Notes under the pieces: generated by a model
The model's input: the letters and a program-made list of their open reading frames with translations, nothing else
What the model was told of the DNA's origin: nothing
Database searches by the model: none
Assembly (NCBI RefSeq): GCF_001276515.1
Contig: NZ_LDVZ01000027.1
Location: 1 to 20,087, forward strand
DNA from: Haemophilus sp. C1
GTDB taxonomy: Bacteria; Pseudomonadota; Gammaproteobacteria; Enterobacterales; Pasteurellaceae
Direction: 5' to 3'
Length of the DNA stretch: 20,087 nt
In this document: positions 7,181-14,990 of the stretch, piece after piece
Layout of the letters: the number at the start of each line of letters is the position of its first letter
Numbering within the stretch: the first letter of the stretch is position 1
Made by a program: the position numbers and the translations under genes

Positions 7181-7234
7181 CAATTCACAATCAGAAATCC
7201 ATTATTCACAATGTTATCCACAATCTGTGTATTT
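7181..7234 (+). promoter_or_regulatory. DnaA-box array upstream of rppH
   Basis: Perfect DnaA boxes TTATTCACA (7202-7210) and TTATCCACA (7214-7222) are in tandem with a 3-bp gap. A third 9-mer TGTGTATTT (7226-7234) is an inverted 7-of-9 match at the same 3-bp spacing, so the three start every 12 bp. CAATTCACA (7181-7189) is a weaker 7-of-9 box, and another perfect TTATCCACA lies at 6969-6977. Could be a DnaA-titrating or reactivating site, or DnaA control of rppH. Confidence 0.6.
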
Positions 7235-7326
7235 TCTTGTGTAACCAGCCCTTTGGTTGATAAAAACACTGATTTATGAAACAATCTGCAGACTATTTTT
7301 ATATGAAAATTTAAGGTAAAACGATA

Positions 7327-7917
7327 GTGATCGATTTTGATGGCTACCGTCCAAATGTGGGTATTGTGATTTGTAATCGCAAAGGGCAAGTGCTTTGGGC
7401 GAAGCGTTGTGGGCAAAATTCGTGGCAGTTTCCGCAAGGTGGCATTAATGATAATGAAAGTGCCGAACAAGCAATGTATCGCGAGCTGCACGAAGAAGTT
7501 GGTTTACAACCTAAAGATGTGCGTATTTTGTATGTATCTAAGCATTGGTTGCGTTATAAATTACCAAAACGTTTGTTGCGCTATGACAGCAAGCCGATGT
7601 GTATAGGTCAAAAACAACGCTGGTTTTTGTTGCAGCTTGTTGGCGATGAAAAAAATATCAATATGAAAACGACCAAATCGCCAGAATTTGATGGATGGCG
7701 TTGGGTGAGTTTTTGGTATCCTGTTCGCCAGGTCGTATCTTTCAAAAAAGAAGTGTATCGTAAAGCGATGAAAGAATTTTCGAGCGTGTTGTTTTCGGAA
7801 AATCCTCCAGTATATCAACCTTCACGAGAATTGGAGCAAAAAGCTTACAATCATCCTAAAAAATACAATGGTTCAAAATTTCCAAAACGTTTTTTCAATA
7901 AAACAAGGAATTCATAA
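7327..7917 (+). CDS. rppH: RNA pyrophosphohydrolase RppH (Nudix)
   Basis: A 196-residue Nudix hydrolase that removes pyrophosphate from 5'-triphosphorylated mRNA and so triggers RNase E decay. The start [17 protein letters not shown] is the RppH signature, so the start codon is the GTG at 7327; AAGG (7313-7316) is 10 nt upstream. The Nudix box spans 38-60 with Gly38, Glu44, Arg52-Glu53, Glu56-Glu57 and Gly59. The RppH-specific blocks [25 protein letters not shown] and [21 protein letters not shown] are all present. The stop overlaps the next start by one base (TAATG at 7915-7919). First gene of a five-gene operon; the upstream DNA holds the DnaA-box array. I see no convincing -35/-10 pair. 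Confidence 0.96.
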   Translation: MIDFDGYRPNVGIVICNRKGQVLWAKRCGQNSWQFPQGGINDNESAEQAMYRELHEEVGLQPKDVRILYVSKHWLRYKLPKRLLRYDSKPMCIGQKQRWFLLQLVGDEKNINMKTTKSPEFDGWRWVSFWYPVRQVVSFKKEVYRKAMKEFSSVLFSENPPVYQPSRELEQKAYNHPKKYNGSKFPKRFFNKTRNS

Positions 7918-8714
7918 TGCTTAGTTTTATTTTGCTTTGTTTGCTTGTGGGGTGTGTGGCTGGTTTTTTAGCTGGGCTTTTTGGTATTGGTGGCGGATTG
8001 CTTATAGTACCAGTATTAGTCTATTTATTACCAATGGTAGGCGTGCCAGAACCTTTGTTAATGTCTACCGCACTTGGTACCTCTTTTGCCACGATTGTTA
8101 TTACTGGATTTTCTTCGGCACAACGACATCATAAGTTAGGTAATGTTGTATGGAGTGCGGTGAAAGTTCTCGCTCCGAGCATTATGCTTAGTGTCTTTAT
8201 TTGTGGTTTCTTTATCGGAAAACTTGATCGCGATATTTCTAGTAAATTATTTGCCTGTTTAGTGGTTTATCTCGCTGTTAAAATGGTCTTATCTATTAAA
8301 CCTAAGACAAATAAAACAGTTAAACCTTTGACGACTCAATCGTCTATTATCGGTGGTATTTTAATTGGCATGGTATCTAGTGCTGCAGGTATTGGCGGTG
8401 GTGGATTTATTGTTCCGTTTTTAAATTCTCGTGGTATCGATATAAAAAAGGCCATTGGTTCCTCGGCTTTCTGTGGCATGTTACTCGGAACTTCTGGAAT
8501 GTTCAGTTTTATGTTAAGTGGCTGGGGGAATGCTACAATGCCGGAATATTCTTTAGGCTACATTTATTTCCCTGCAGTGTTATGTATTACTGCCACATCG
8601 TTTTTCACATCAAAACTTGGTGCGACAGCTACTTCAAAATTACCCGTGCCAACCTTAAAGAAAGGGTTTGCACTTTTCTTAATTATCATTGCTATTGATA
8701 TGTTCACTAGATAG
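7917..8714 (+). CDS. TSUP (TauE/SafE) family membrane permease
   Basis: A 265-residue integral membrane protein of the TSUP family (UPF0721), whose members export or import sulfite, sulfonates and other small anions; the substrate here cannot be told. The two inverted family repeats are clear: [15 protein letters not shown] (about 22-36) and [14 protein letters not shown] (about 156-169), each beginning a bundle of hydrophobic segments, about eight in total. The start follows AAGGA and overlaps the rppH stop. A uptake signal lies inside (8067-8075). In this genus the gene sits stably between rppH and lgt. Confidence 0.9.
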   Translation: MLSFILLCLLVGCVAGFLAGLFGIGGGLLIVPVLVYLLPMVGVPEPLLMSTALGTSFATIVITGFSSAQRHHKLGNVVWSAVKVLAPSIMLSVFICGFFIGKLDRDISSKLFACLVVYLAVKMVLSIKPKTNKTVKPLTTQSSIIGGILIGMVSSAAGIGGGGFIVPFLNSRGIDIKKAIGSSAFCGMLLGTSGMFSFMLSGWGNATMPEYSLGYIYFPAVLCITATSFFTSKLGATATSKLPVPTLKKGFALFLIIIAIDMFTR

Positions 8715-8722
8715 AGAAGATT

Positions 8723-9529
8723 ATGAATTCAAATTATTTGCTTCTGCCTCATTTTGAACCAACCATTTTTACTCTTGGTGATAGCAATATCGGCTTACGT
8801 TGGTATGGCTTGATGTACCTTTTAGGCTTTGTTTTTGCACGCTGGCTTGCGGTTCGCCGTGCTAATCGTCCAAATAGCGGTTGGACAGTGGATCAAGTTG
8901 ATAGCTTACTTTTCAACGGTTTTATGGGGGTATTTATTGGCGGACGTGTTGGCGATGTATTTTTCTATAATCTCGATCATTTCTTACAAGAACCACTTTA
9001 TTTATTCCGTGTTTGGGAAGGTGGAATGTCGTTCCACGGCGGCTTAATTGGTGTAATTGTAGCCATGATTTGGACGTCTTATTCACAAAAACGTCATTTT
9101 TGGCAAACGGCTGATTTTGTCGCGCCTTTGATTCCGTTTGGTTTAGGTTTAGGTCGAATTGGTAATTTCATTAATCTTGAGCTATGGGGACGCGAAACGG
9201 ATGTGCCTTGGGCAATGATTTTCCCGAATGATCCGCTCTTACTTCCTCGTCATCCATCACAACTTTATGAAGCCTTTTTAGAAGGTATAATATTGTTTGC
9301 AATTCTGAATATTTTTATTAAAAAGCCACGTCCAATGGGGTCTGTTGCAGGCTTATTCTTAATTGGTTATGGTGTCTTCCGTTTTATTGTGGAATATGTG
9401 CGTGAACCTGAAGTTGAAAATTTCTTTGGAGTCATTACGCGTGGACAAGCGCTTTGCTTACCGATGATTATTGGTGGTGCCTTAATTATGGCTTGGGCGT
9501 ATTCACGCAAAAGTGCGGTAATAAAATAG
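8723..9529 (+). CDS. lgt: Prolipoprotein diacylglyceryl transferase Lgt
   Basis: A 268-residue inner-membrane enzyme that transfers diacylglycerol from phosphatidylglycerol to the lipobox cysteine of prolipoproteins, the first step of lipoprotein maturation. Family motifs seen: [11 protein letters not shown] (26-36), FHGGLIG with His105, the Lgt signature [16 protein letters not shown] (141-157) with Arg145 and Asn148, and [13 protein letters not shown] (176-188), plus a late [12 protein letters not shown]. Seven or so membrane segments. Eight bases separate it from the permease gene. Its last codons read through an uptake signal (9511-9519, Lys-Ser-Ala-Val), and thyA follows after 9 bp. The lipoprotein LptE in this window is a client. 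Confidence 0.97.
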   Translation: MNSNYLLLPHFEPTIFTLGDSNIGLRWYGLMYLLGFVFARWLAVRRANRPNSGWTVDQVDSLLFNGFMGVFIGGRVGDVFFYNLDHFLQEPLYLFRVWEGGMSFHGGLIGVIVAMIWTSYSQKRHFWQTADFVAPLIPFGLGLGRIGNFINLELWGRETDVPWAMIFPNDPLLLPRHPSQLYEAFLEGIILFAILNIFIKKPRPMGSVAGLFLIGYGVFRFIVEYVREPEVENFFGVITRGQALCLPMIIGGALIMAWAYSRKSAVIK

Positions 9530-9538
9530 GAGATTTTT

Positions 9539-10390
9539 ATGAAGCAATATCTTGATCTTTGTCGCCGCATTGTTAATGAAGGGGAATGGGTTGCTAATGA
9601 GCGCACAGGCAAACGCTGCCTTACAGTGATTAATGCGGATTTAGAATATGATGTGGCAAATAATCAATTTCCGTTGATAACCACGCGTAAAAGTTATTGG
9701 AAAGCGGCCATTGCTGAATTTTTAGGTTACATTCGTGGATATGACAATGCTGCTGATTTCCGTGCACTTGGTACTAAAACTTGGGATGCCAATGCGAATG
9801 AAAATGCCGCATGGCTTGCCAATCCGCACCGTAGAGGCGTTGATGATATGGGGCGCGTATATGGTGTGCAAGGCAGAGCATGGCGTAAGCCTAATGGCGA
9901 AACTATCGATCAGTTACGTAAAATCGTTAATAATTTAACGAAAGGTATCGATGATCGAGGCGAAATTCTCACTTTTTTTAATCCTGGCGAATTTGATCTT
10001 GGTTGTCTTCGTCCTTGTATGCACACGCATACTTTTTCTCTTGTGGGCGAAACCTTACATCTCACTAGCTATCAACGTTCCTGTGATGTTCCGCTTGGAT
10101 TGAATTTCAATCAAATTCAAGTATTTACTTTCTTAGCGCTTATGGCACAGATTACGGGTAAAAAAGCAGGCAAGGCATATCATAAAATTGTGAATGCGCA
10201 CATTTATGAAGATCAGCTTGAATTAATGCGTGATGTGCAACTTAAACGCGAGCCTTTCCCGTTGCCAAAATTAGAAATCAATCCAGATATAAAAACACTT
10301 GAAGATTTAGAAACTTGGGTCACGATGGATGATTTCAAAGTCATTGGCTATCAATCTCATGAGCCGATTAAATATCCTTTTTCCGTCTAA
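9539..10390 (+). CDS. thyA: Thymidylate synthase ThyA, divergent type
   Basis: A 283-residue enzyme making dTMP from dUMP with methylene-tetrahydrofolate. The catalytic Cys160 lies in CLRPCMHTH, and the nucleotide-binding block [14 protein letters not shown] (179-192, Arg180, Asp183, Asn191) and NAHIYEDQ (219-226, His221, Tyr223) are present. Compared with E. coli ThyA (264 residues) it is markedly divergent: a longer loop at about 84-104, DDRGEI where E. coli has DSRRII (so the second cross-subunit phosphate-binding arginine becomes Gly141), and a different C-terminus (YPFSV). The length is what I recall for H. influenzae. Start preceded by AGGAG (9528-9532). The lgt-thyA neighbourhood is common in gammaproteobacteria. 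The stop overlaps the tadA start (TAATG). Confidence 0.96.
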   Translation: MKQYLDLCRRIVNEGEWVANERTGKRCLTVINADLEYDVANNQFPLITTRKSYWKAAIAEFLGYIRGYDNAADFRALGTKTWDANANENAAWLANPHRRGVDDMGRVYGVQGRAWRKPNGETIDQLRKIVNNLTKGIDDRGEILTFFNPGEFDLGCLRPCMHTHTFSLVGETLHLTSYQRSCDVPLGLNFNQIQVFTFLALMAQITGKKAGKAYHKIVNAHIYEDQLELMRDVQLKREPFPLPKLEINPDIKTLEDLETWVTMDDFKVIGYQSHEPIKYPFSV

Positions 10391-10905
10391 TGGATGTGGC
10401 AAAAGTGCGGTCAGAATTTGACGAGAAAATGATGCGCTATGCCCTTACTCTTGCGGATAAAGCGGAAGCATTAGGTGAGATTCCTGTGGGGGCGGTTTTG
10501 GTAGATGATGCTGGAAATATTATTGGAGAAGGTTGGAATCTCTCCATTGTTCAAAGCGATCCTACCGCGCATGCTGAAATTATCGCTTTGCGTAATGGCG
10601 CGAAAAATATTCAAAATTATCGCCTACTGAATACCACACTTTATGTAACATTGGAGCCTTGCACAATGTGTGCTGGGGCGATTTTGCATAGCAGAATTAA
10701 ACGCCTTGTGTTCGGTGCTTCTGATTATAAAACTGGTGCGGTGGGATCACGTTTCCATTTTTTTGATGATTATAAGATGAATCATACTCTGGAGATTACA
10801 TCTGGTGTATTGGCTGAAGAGTGTAGTCAGAAATTAAGCGCATTTTTTCAGAAGAGACGCGAAGAGAAAAAAATAGAGAAAGCATTGTTAAAAAAGTCTG
10901 ATTGA
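10390..10905 (+). CDS. tadA: tRNA adenosine(34) deaminase TadA
   Basis: A 171-residue zinc deaminase that converts the wobble adenosine of tRNA-Arg(ACG) to inosine. Zinc ligand and catalytic motifs: HAE with His61 and Glu63 (PTAHAEIIALR), and PCTMC with Cys91 and Cys94 (LEPCTMCAGAI). VGAVLVDDAGNIIGEGWN and GAVGS are typical of the family. The ATG overlaps the thyA stop by one base, so it is co-translated as the last operon gene. An uptake signal near the start (10403-10411) encodes Lys-Val-Arg-Ser, so the extreme N-terminus has been shaped by it; MMRYALTLADKA (14-25) is the first conserved block. No terminator is visible before the convergent gene at 10939. Confidence 0.96.
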   Translation: MDVAKVRSEFDEKMMRYALTLADKAEALGEIPVGAVLVDDAGNIIGEGWNLSIVQSDPTAHAEIIALRNGAKNIQNYRLLNTTLYVTLEPCTMCAGAILHSRIKRLVFGASDYKTGAVGSRFHFFDDYKMNHTLEITSGVLAEECSQKLSAFFQKRREEKKIEKALLKKSD

Positions 10906-10938
10906 TATTAAATCTCCATTTTCTCCTATTCTTAGCTT

Positions 10939-11253
10939 TTAAAAACCAGGGTTTATTGTTATCTCAAGTCGTTTTACCTGCGGAAATTCTTCTTGAATGA
11001 GTTTCAACAATTCTGTCTGTCTGAATAAAATTCCTTGGCGAACGATCGCATTTGCTGTCTCAATAAAAATTGAGTTATCTATCATATTACCAATATGAAA
11101 TTTACCGTGAAATTCCTGTGGAAAAATGCGGTTAAACTTTTGATTAAGTTCATTGATGGCAAGACCTTTTTTCATTATTTTTGCAAAGGGCGATTGCTCA
11201 AGCACATCCATAATATTGACTGCTTTTTGATAACGCTCAGCTTTGTTTTCCAT
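10939..11253 (-). CDS. dciA: DUF721/DciA-type protein, probable replicative helicase loader
   Basis: A 104-residue protein matching the DUF721 (DciA) pattern: a helical N-terminal part, then a short alpha/beta domain with FPQEFHGKFHIGNMIDNSIF and ETANAIVRQGILFRQTELLKLI, ending in a beta strand (VKRLEITINPGF). The tentative assignment is supported by position: in other gammaproteobacteria a DUF721 gene lies beside secM/secA. DciA loads DnaB helicase in bacteria without a DnaC- or DnaI-type loader. The start follows GGGAG. It is divergent from secM with 79 bp between the starts and convergent with tadA. Shorter than many DciA proteins and without an obvious long disordered tail; function is inferred from family and context. 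Confidence 0.7.
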   Translation of the reverse strand: MENKAERYQKAVNIMDVLEQSPFAKIMKKGLAINELNQKFNRIFPQEFHGKFHIGNMIDNSIFIETANAIVRQGILFRQTELLKLIQEEFPQVKRLEITINPGF

Positions 11254-11272
11254 AAAGTCTGCTCCCTAGTAA

Positions 11273-11301
11273 ATGACATTAGTTTAGATTTCCGCTACAA
11301 T
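11273..11301 (+). promoter_or_regulatory. secM-secA promoter
   Basis: ATGACA (11273-11278) and TACAAT (11296-11301) each match the sigma-70 hexamers in 5 of 6 positions and are separated by exactly 17 bp. The secM ATG is 32 bp after the -10. The element lies in the 79-bp gap shared with the divergent DciA-type gene. Confidence 0.75.
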
Positions 11302-11332
11302 ACACGTAATTTTCATAATAAACAACGAGACG

Positions 11333-11635
11333 ATGATTTCAGGCACTGTCAAACCGAATTTTTGGTCGCGATTACTTTTAAGTATCATCGCGATTTTTGC
11401 TTTGCCTAACGCACAAAGTTTTGAAAATCAAAATAATGCGGAAAATTATTCCTCGAGTGTTTCCATTCAACAAGCGTTGGAAACGGTAAAAGTAGCACGT
11501 GAAGTGCAACGACAAGCCATTCCTCAACTTTCAATTTCCCACCAAACTGAAAAACAACTTAAAATTCAACCGCACTTTTTAGCTGATGCGTTGAATCCTA
11601 GTGCGCCAATTCGAGCAGGCCCCTTGCTTATTTAA
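11333..11635 (+). CDS. secM: SecM-like secretion monitor / translation arrest peptide
   Basis: A 100-residue exported regulator immediately upstream of secA. An N-terminal signal peptide is visible (basic start, hydrophobic 14-24, probable cleavage after PNAQS). The C-terminus SAPIRAGPLLI (90-100) contains the IRAGP arrest core of E. coli SecM (coordinates 11600-11623 for SAPIRAGP). Upstream residues of the E. coli motif (Phe-x4-Trp-Ile) are missing; instead Ala-Pro precedes Ile, as in the Mannheimia arrest motif HAPIRGSP. When secretion is slow the ribosome should stall near Pro97 and expose the secA ribosome-binding site. An uptake signal (11569-11577) lies just before the motif. Shorter than E. 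coli SecM (170 residues). The middle (41-78) is poorly conserved. Confidence 0.85.
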   Translation: MISGTVKPNFWSRLLLSIIAIFALPNAQSFENQNNAENYSSSVSIQQALETVKVAREVQRQAIPQLSISHQTEKQLKIQPHFLADALNPSAPIRAGPLLI

Positions 11636-11759
11636 TTTTTCTGTTTTTTGTGAAGAATATTGCTATTGAAATAGCGATATTTTAAAAAATTATTATGCAT
11701 GAAATAAAGTATTTCATAAGCATTTAACTATTTAACTTATATATTTAAAAAGAGAAATT
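11636..11759 (+). promoter_or_regulatory. secM-secA intergenic RNA with SD-sequestering helix
   Basis: TTTCTGTTTTT right after the secM stop (11638-11648) can pair with AAAAAGAGAAA (11747-11757), which includes the secA Shine-Dalgarno, in 10 of 11 positions. Two hairpins between them bring the arms together: 11656-11665 with 11672-11681 (10 bp including a G-U, loop TTGAAA) and TGAAATA (11700-11706) with TATTTCA (11710-11716). A ribosome stalled near the end of secM would sit just upstream of the first arm. Inference from pairing only. Confidence 0.5.
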
Positions 11760-14465
11760 ATGAGCATTTTAACAAGAATTTTTGGCAGTCGTAATGAACG
11801 TATTCTACGTAAATTAAAAAAACAAGTCGTTAAAATTAATAAAATGGAGCCAGCTTTTGAGGCATTAAGTGATGATGAATTAAAAGCAAAAACACAAGAG
11901 TTTCGTGATCGTTTAAGTGCGGGAGAAACTTTGCAACAAATTTTACCAGAAGCATTCGCAACGGTACGTGAAGCAAGTAAGCGCGTGCTTGGTATGCGCC
12001 ATTTTGATGTTCAGCTTATTGGTGGGATGGTATTGACTAACCGCTGTATCGCAGAAATGCGCACTGGTGAAGGTAAAACATTAACTGCGACTTTGCCTTG
12101 TTATTTAATCGCACTTGAAGGGAAAGGCGTTCATGTTGTGACGGTGAATGATTATCTTGCTCGCCGAGATGCAGAAACAAACCGTCCGTTATTTGAATTT
12201 TTGGGCATGAGTGTAGGCGTAAATATTCCTGGTTTACCGCCAGAAGAAAAACGCGCAGCTTATGCAGCAGATATTACTTATGCAACCAATAGTGAACTTG
12301 GTTTTGACTACTTACGTGACAACTTAGCCCACTCAAAAGAAGAGCGTTTCCAACGTACTTTGGGTTATGCGCTGGTGGATGAGGTTGACTCCATCTTAAT
12401 TGATGAAGCACGTACGCCATTGATTATTTCTGGTCAAGCAGAAGATAGTTCTGCGCTTTATATTGCAGTCAATAAACTTATTCCAAACTTAATTAAACAG
12501 GAAAAAGAAGATACAGAAGAATATCAAGGCGAAGGGGACTTTACTTTAGATCTTAAATCTAAACAGGCACATTTAACGGAACGTGGTCAAGAAAAAGTGG
12601 AAGATTGGTTGATTGCGGAAGGTTTAATGCCAGAAGGTGATTCTTTGTATTCTCCTGGTCGAATTGTATTGCTTCATCATGTTATGGCTGCCTTGCGTGC
12701 GCACACATTGTTTGAAAAAGATGTTGATTACATTGTGAAAGATGGTGAAATCGTGATTGTTGACGAACATACCGGTCGAACAATGGCAGGTCGTCGTTGG
12801 TCAGATGGTTTACATCAAGCCATTGAGGCAAAAGAAGGGGTTGAAATTAAGAGTGAAAACCAAACTGTTGCGTCAATTTCTTACCAAAATTACTTCCGTT
12901 TATATGAGCGTCTTGCGGGTATGACGGGGACTGCGGATACCGAAGCGTTTGAGTTCCAACAAATTTATGGCTTGGAAACTGTTGTTATTCCAACAAACTG
13001 TCCAATGATTCGTGATGATCGTACCGATGTGATGTTTGAAAATGAACAGTATAAATTTAATGCAATTATTGAAGACATCAAAGATTGTGTAGAACGCCAG
13101 CAACCAGTGCTAGTGGGTACGATTTCAGTAGAAAAATCGGAAGAATTGTCTAAGGCTTTAGATAAAGCGGGCATCAAACACAATGTGTTGAATGCGAAAT
13201 TCCATCAACAAGAAGCGGAAATCGTGGCAGAAGCTGGTTATCCTGGTGCGGTGACTATCGCAACGAATATGGCTGGTCGCGGTACGGATATTATCCTTGG
13301 GGGTAACTGGAAAGCGCAGGCTGCTAAATTAGAAAATCCAACTCAAGAACAAATTGAAGCACTTAAAGCTGAGTGGGAAAAGAACCACGAGATTGTAATG
13401 AAAGCAGGTGGTTTGCATATTATCGGTACAGAGCGTCATGAATCTCGCCGTATCGATAACCAGTTGCGTGGTCGTTCTGGTCGTCAAGGTGACCCAGGTT
13501 CTTCTCGTTTTTATCTTTCTTTGGAAGATGGCTTAATGCGCATTTATTTAAATGAAGGTAAACTCAATTTAATGCGTAAAGCGTTCACCGTGCCTGGTGA
13601 GGCTATGGAATCGAAAATGTTGGCGAAAGTGATTGCATCTGCTCAAGCAAAAGTTGAGGCTTTCCATTTCGATGGTCGTAAAAACCTACTTGAATATGAT
13701 GATGTGGCAAATGACCAACGTCATGCAATTTATGAGCAACGCAATTATTTGCTTGATAATGATGATATTTCTGAAACTATCAACGCAATTCGCCACGATG
13801 TATTTAATAGCGTGATTGATCAATATATTCCACCGCAATCTTTGGAAGAACAATGGGATATTAAAGGGCTTGAGGAACGTTTAGCTCAAGAGTTTGGTAT
13901 GGAATTACCAATTTCTCATTGGCTAGAAGAAGATAATAATCTTCACGAAGAAAATTTGCGTGAACGCATCGTAGAAGTCGCAGAAAAAGAATATAAAGAA
14001 AAAGAAGCGTTGGCTGGTGAAGAAACCATGCGCAACTTTGAAAAAGGTGTCATGTTGCAAACTTTAGATGAGCTTTGGAAAGAACACTTAGCTGCGATGG
14101 ATTATTTACGTCAAGGTATTCATTTACGTGGCTATGCGCAAAAAGATCCAAAACAAGAGTACAAAAAAGAATCTTTCCGTATGTTTACGGAAATGTTGGA
14201 TTCTTTAAAACACCACGTTATCACGACTTTAACGCGTGTACGTGTGCGTACTCAAGAAGAAATGGAAGAAGCTGAACGTGCTCGTCAGGAGATGACTGCT
14301 CGCATCAATCAAAATAATTTACCAGTGGATGAAAATGGTCAGGCAATCCAGAATTTAGATTCTGAAGATTATTCAGAATGTCGTATTGGACGCAATGAGC
14401 CTTGTCCTTGTGGTTCGGGTAAAAAATACAAGCATTGTCATGGCAGTCGTGCTGCTCGCCATTAA
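11760..14465 (+). CDS. secA: Protein translocase ATPase SecA
   Basis: A 901-residue motor of the Sec pathway (E. coli 901). It binds SecYEG, SecB and preproteins at the inner membrane. Walker A MRTGEGKT (100-107), Walker B region [17 protein letters not shown] (about 205-221), helicase motifs NMAGRGTD and [20 protein letters not shown], and a C-terminal zinc/SecB-binding site with Cys882, Cys884, Cys893 and His894 ([14 protein letters not shown]). The ATG follows AAAAAGAG. Translation is probably controlled by SecM. The 2.7-kb gene has no perfect uptake signal (one 8-of-9 at 11915), in contrast to the neighbouring genes. Terminated by an uptake-signal hairpin at 14475. Confidence 0.98.
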   Translation: MSILTRIFGSRNERILRKLKKQVVKINKMEPAFEALSDDELKAKTQEFRDRLSAGETLQQILPEAFATVREASKRVLGMRHFDVQLIGGMVLTNRCIAEMRTGEGKTLTATLPCYLIALEGKGVHVVTVNDYLARRDAETNRPLFEFLGMSVGVNIPGLPPEEKRAAYAADITYATNSELGFDYLRDNLAHSKEERFQRTLGYALVDEVDSILIDEARTPLIISGQAEDSSALYIAVNKLIPNLIKQEKEDTEEYQGEGDFTLDLKSKQAHLTERGQEKVEDWLIAEGLMPEGDSLYSPGRIVLLHHVMAALRAHTLFEKDVDYIVKDGEIVIVDEHTGRTMAGRRWSDGLHQAIEAKEGVEIKSENQTVASISYQNYFRLYERLAGMTGTADTEAFEFQQIYGLETVVIPTNCPMIRDDRTDVMFENEQYKFNAIIEDIKDCVERQQPVLVGTISVEKSEELSKALDKAGIKHNVLNAKFHQQEAEIVAEAGYPGAVTIATNMAGRGTDIILGGNWKAQAAKLENPTQEQIEALKAEWEKNHEIVMKAGGLHIIGTERHESRRIDNQLRGRSGRQGDPGSSRFYLSLEDGLMRIYLNEGKLNLMRKAFTVPGEAMESKMLAKVIASAQAKVEAFHFDGRKNLLEYDDVANDQRHAIYEQRNYLLDNDDISETINAIRHDVFNSVIDQYIPPQSLEEQWDIKGLEERLAQEFGMELPISHWLEEDNNLHEENLRERIVEVAEKEYKEKEALAGEETMRNFEKGVMLQTLDELWKEHLAAMDYLRQGIHLRGYAQKDPKQEYKKESFRMFTEMLDSLKHHVITTLTRVRVRTQEEMEEAERARQEMTARINQNNLPVDENGQAIQNLDSEDYSECRIGRNEPCPCGSGKKYKHCHGSRAARH

Positions 14466-14474
14466 TGATTAGCC

Positions 14475-14507
14475 AAAGTGCGGTGATTTTTCACCGCACT
14501 TTTTTCA
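14475..14507 (+). terminator. Terminator of paired uptake signals after secA
   Basis: AAAGTGCGGTG (14475-14485) pairs perfectly with CACCGCACTTT (14492-14502) around ATTTTT, followed by more T residues. Both arms are complete uptake signals in opposite orientation (14476-14484 on +, 14493-14501 on -). It is a textbook Haemophilus uptake-signal terminator, separating secA from mutT; some read-through into mutT is possible, since no clear mutT promoter is seen. Confidence 0.88.
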
Positions 14508-14529
14508 TAGGTGCTATTGGATAGAAGAA

Positions 14530-14943
14530 ATGGATAAAAAAATTATACAAGTTGCTGCGGGGATTATTCGTAATGAGTTTGGGCAGATCTATTTAACGCA
14601 GCGTTTAGAAGGACAGGATTTTGCCCAATCTTTAGAATTTCCCGGTGGAAAAGTGGATGCGGGAGAAACTCCAGAACAGGCTTTAAAACGTGAACTGGAA
14701 GAGGAAATTGGCATTGTTGTATTAAATGCTGAACTTTACGAACGCTTCCAATTTGAATATCCAACAAAGATTATTTCTTTTTTCTTTTATGTCGTAGATG
14801 AATGGATTGGAGAGCCTTTTGGGCGAGAAGGGCAAGAAGGTTTTTGGGTTGAGCAACGCGCATTAGATGCAGGGCAGTTTCCTCCTGCTAATGCAAAATT
14901 AATTCATCGCTTATTGAATGAAGCTATCCATCCCATAAAATAA
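14530..14943 (+). CDS. mutT: 8-oxo-dGTP diphosphatase MutT
   Basis: A 137-residue Nudix hydrolase that sanitises 8-oxo-dGTP and prevents A:T to C:G transversions. The start KKIIQVAAGIIRNEFGQIYLTQR is typical. The Nudix box spans 40-62: Gly40, Glu46, Arg54-Glu55, Glu57 to Glu59, Gly61. PANAKLIHRL near the C-terminus is the usual MutT end. The ATG is preceded by AGAAGA; secA-mutT adjacency is conserved in gammaproteobacteria. The stop codon (14941-14943) touches the following hairpin. Slightly longer than E. coli MutT (129 residues). Confidence 0.95.
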   Translation: MDKKIIQVAAGIIRNEFGQIYLTQRLEGQDFAQSLEFPGGKVDAGETPEQALKRELEEEIGIVVLNAELYERFQFEYPTKIISFFFYVVDEWIGEPFGREGQEGFWVEQRALDAGQFPPANAKLIHRLLNEAIHPIK

Positions 14944-14965
14944 AACCCTAGTCAGACTAGGGTTT
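14943..14965. terminator. Bidirectional hairpin between mutT and the exported protein gene
   Basis: AAACCCTAGT (14943-14952) pairs perfectly with ACTAGGGTTT (14956-14965) around a CAG loop. On the - strand it is followed by TATTTTATG, a reasonable U tract for the leftward gene at 14991; on + the tail is TATATA, so termination of mutT would be weaker. Confidence 0.7.
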
Positions 14966-14990
14966 ATATAACAGCTATTGATTTTTCAAA

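Larger units (their letters stand above)
6803..7326 (+). other. 524-bp gene-free spacer with DnaA boxes and repeats
   Basis: I see no plausible gene on either strand. The stretch is very AT-rich and holds: a 10-bp inverted repeat TTTGAGTTAT (6929-6938) / ATAACTCAAA (6988-6997), with the ATAACTCAA motif again at 7122-7130; the inverted pair AAAAGATCT (7007-7015) / AGATCTTTT (7105-7113); direct copies GATCTTTGAT (7011-7020) and GATCTTTTGAT (7106-7116); an inverted uptake-signal hairpin (7053-7091); a perfect DnaA box at 6969-6977; and a DnaA-box array at 7181-7234. Relative to strain Rd it also appears to be a gene-order junction. Confidence 0.7.

Noticed and set aside
6969..7234. Chromosomal replication origin (oriC)
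   Set aside because: DnaA boxes are present, but no gidA/mioC/dnaA neighbourhood and no clear AT-rich 13-mer set with GATC sites; the H. influenzae origin lies elsewhere as I recall it. Kept only as a DnaA-box cluster.
11095..11409. Rightward 104-codon frame over the DciA-type gene and secM start
   Set aside because: It is antisense to the DUF721 gene and overlaps secM out of frame; residues resemble no family.
14475..14505. Inverted repeats as insertion-sequence ends
   Set aside because: Both arms are uptake signals followed by a T run; this is a terminator, with no transposase nearby.
14530..14943. mutT as a second RppH
   Set aside because: The Nudix boxes are alike, but this protein lacks the RppH blocks such as LRYKLPKR and matches MutT in length, ends and secA linkage.
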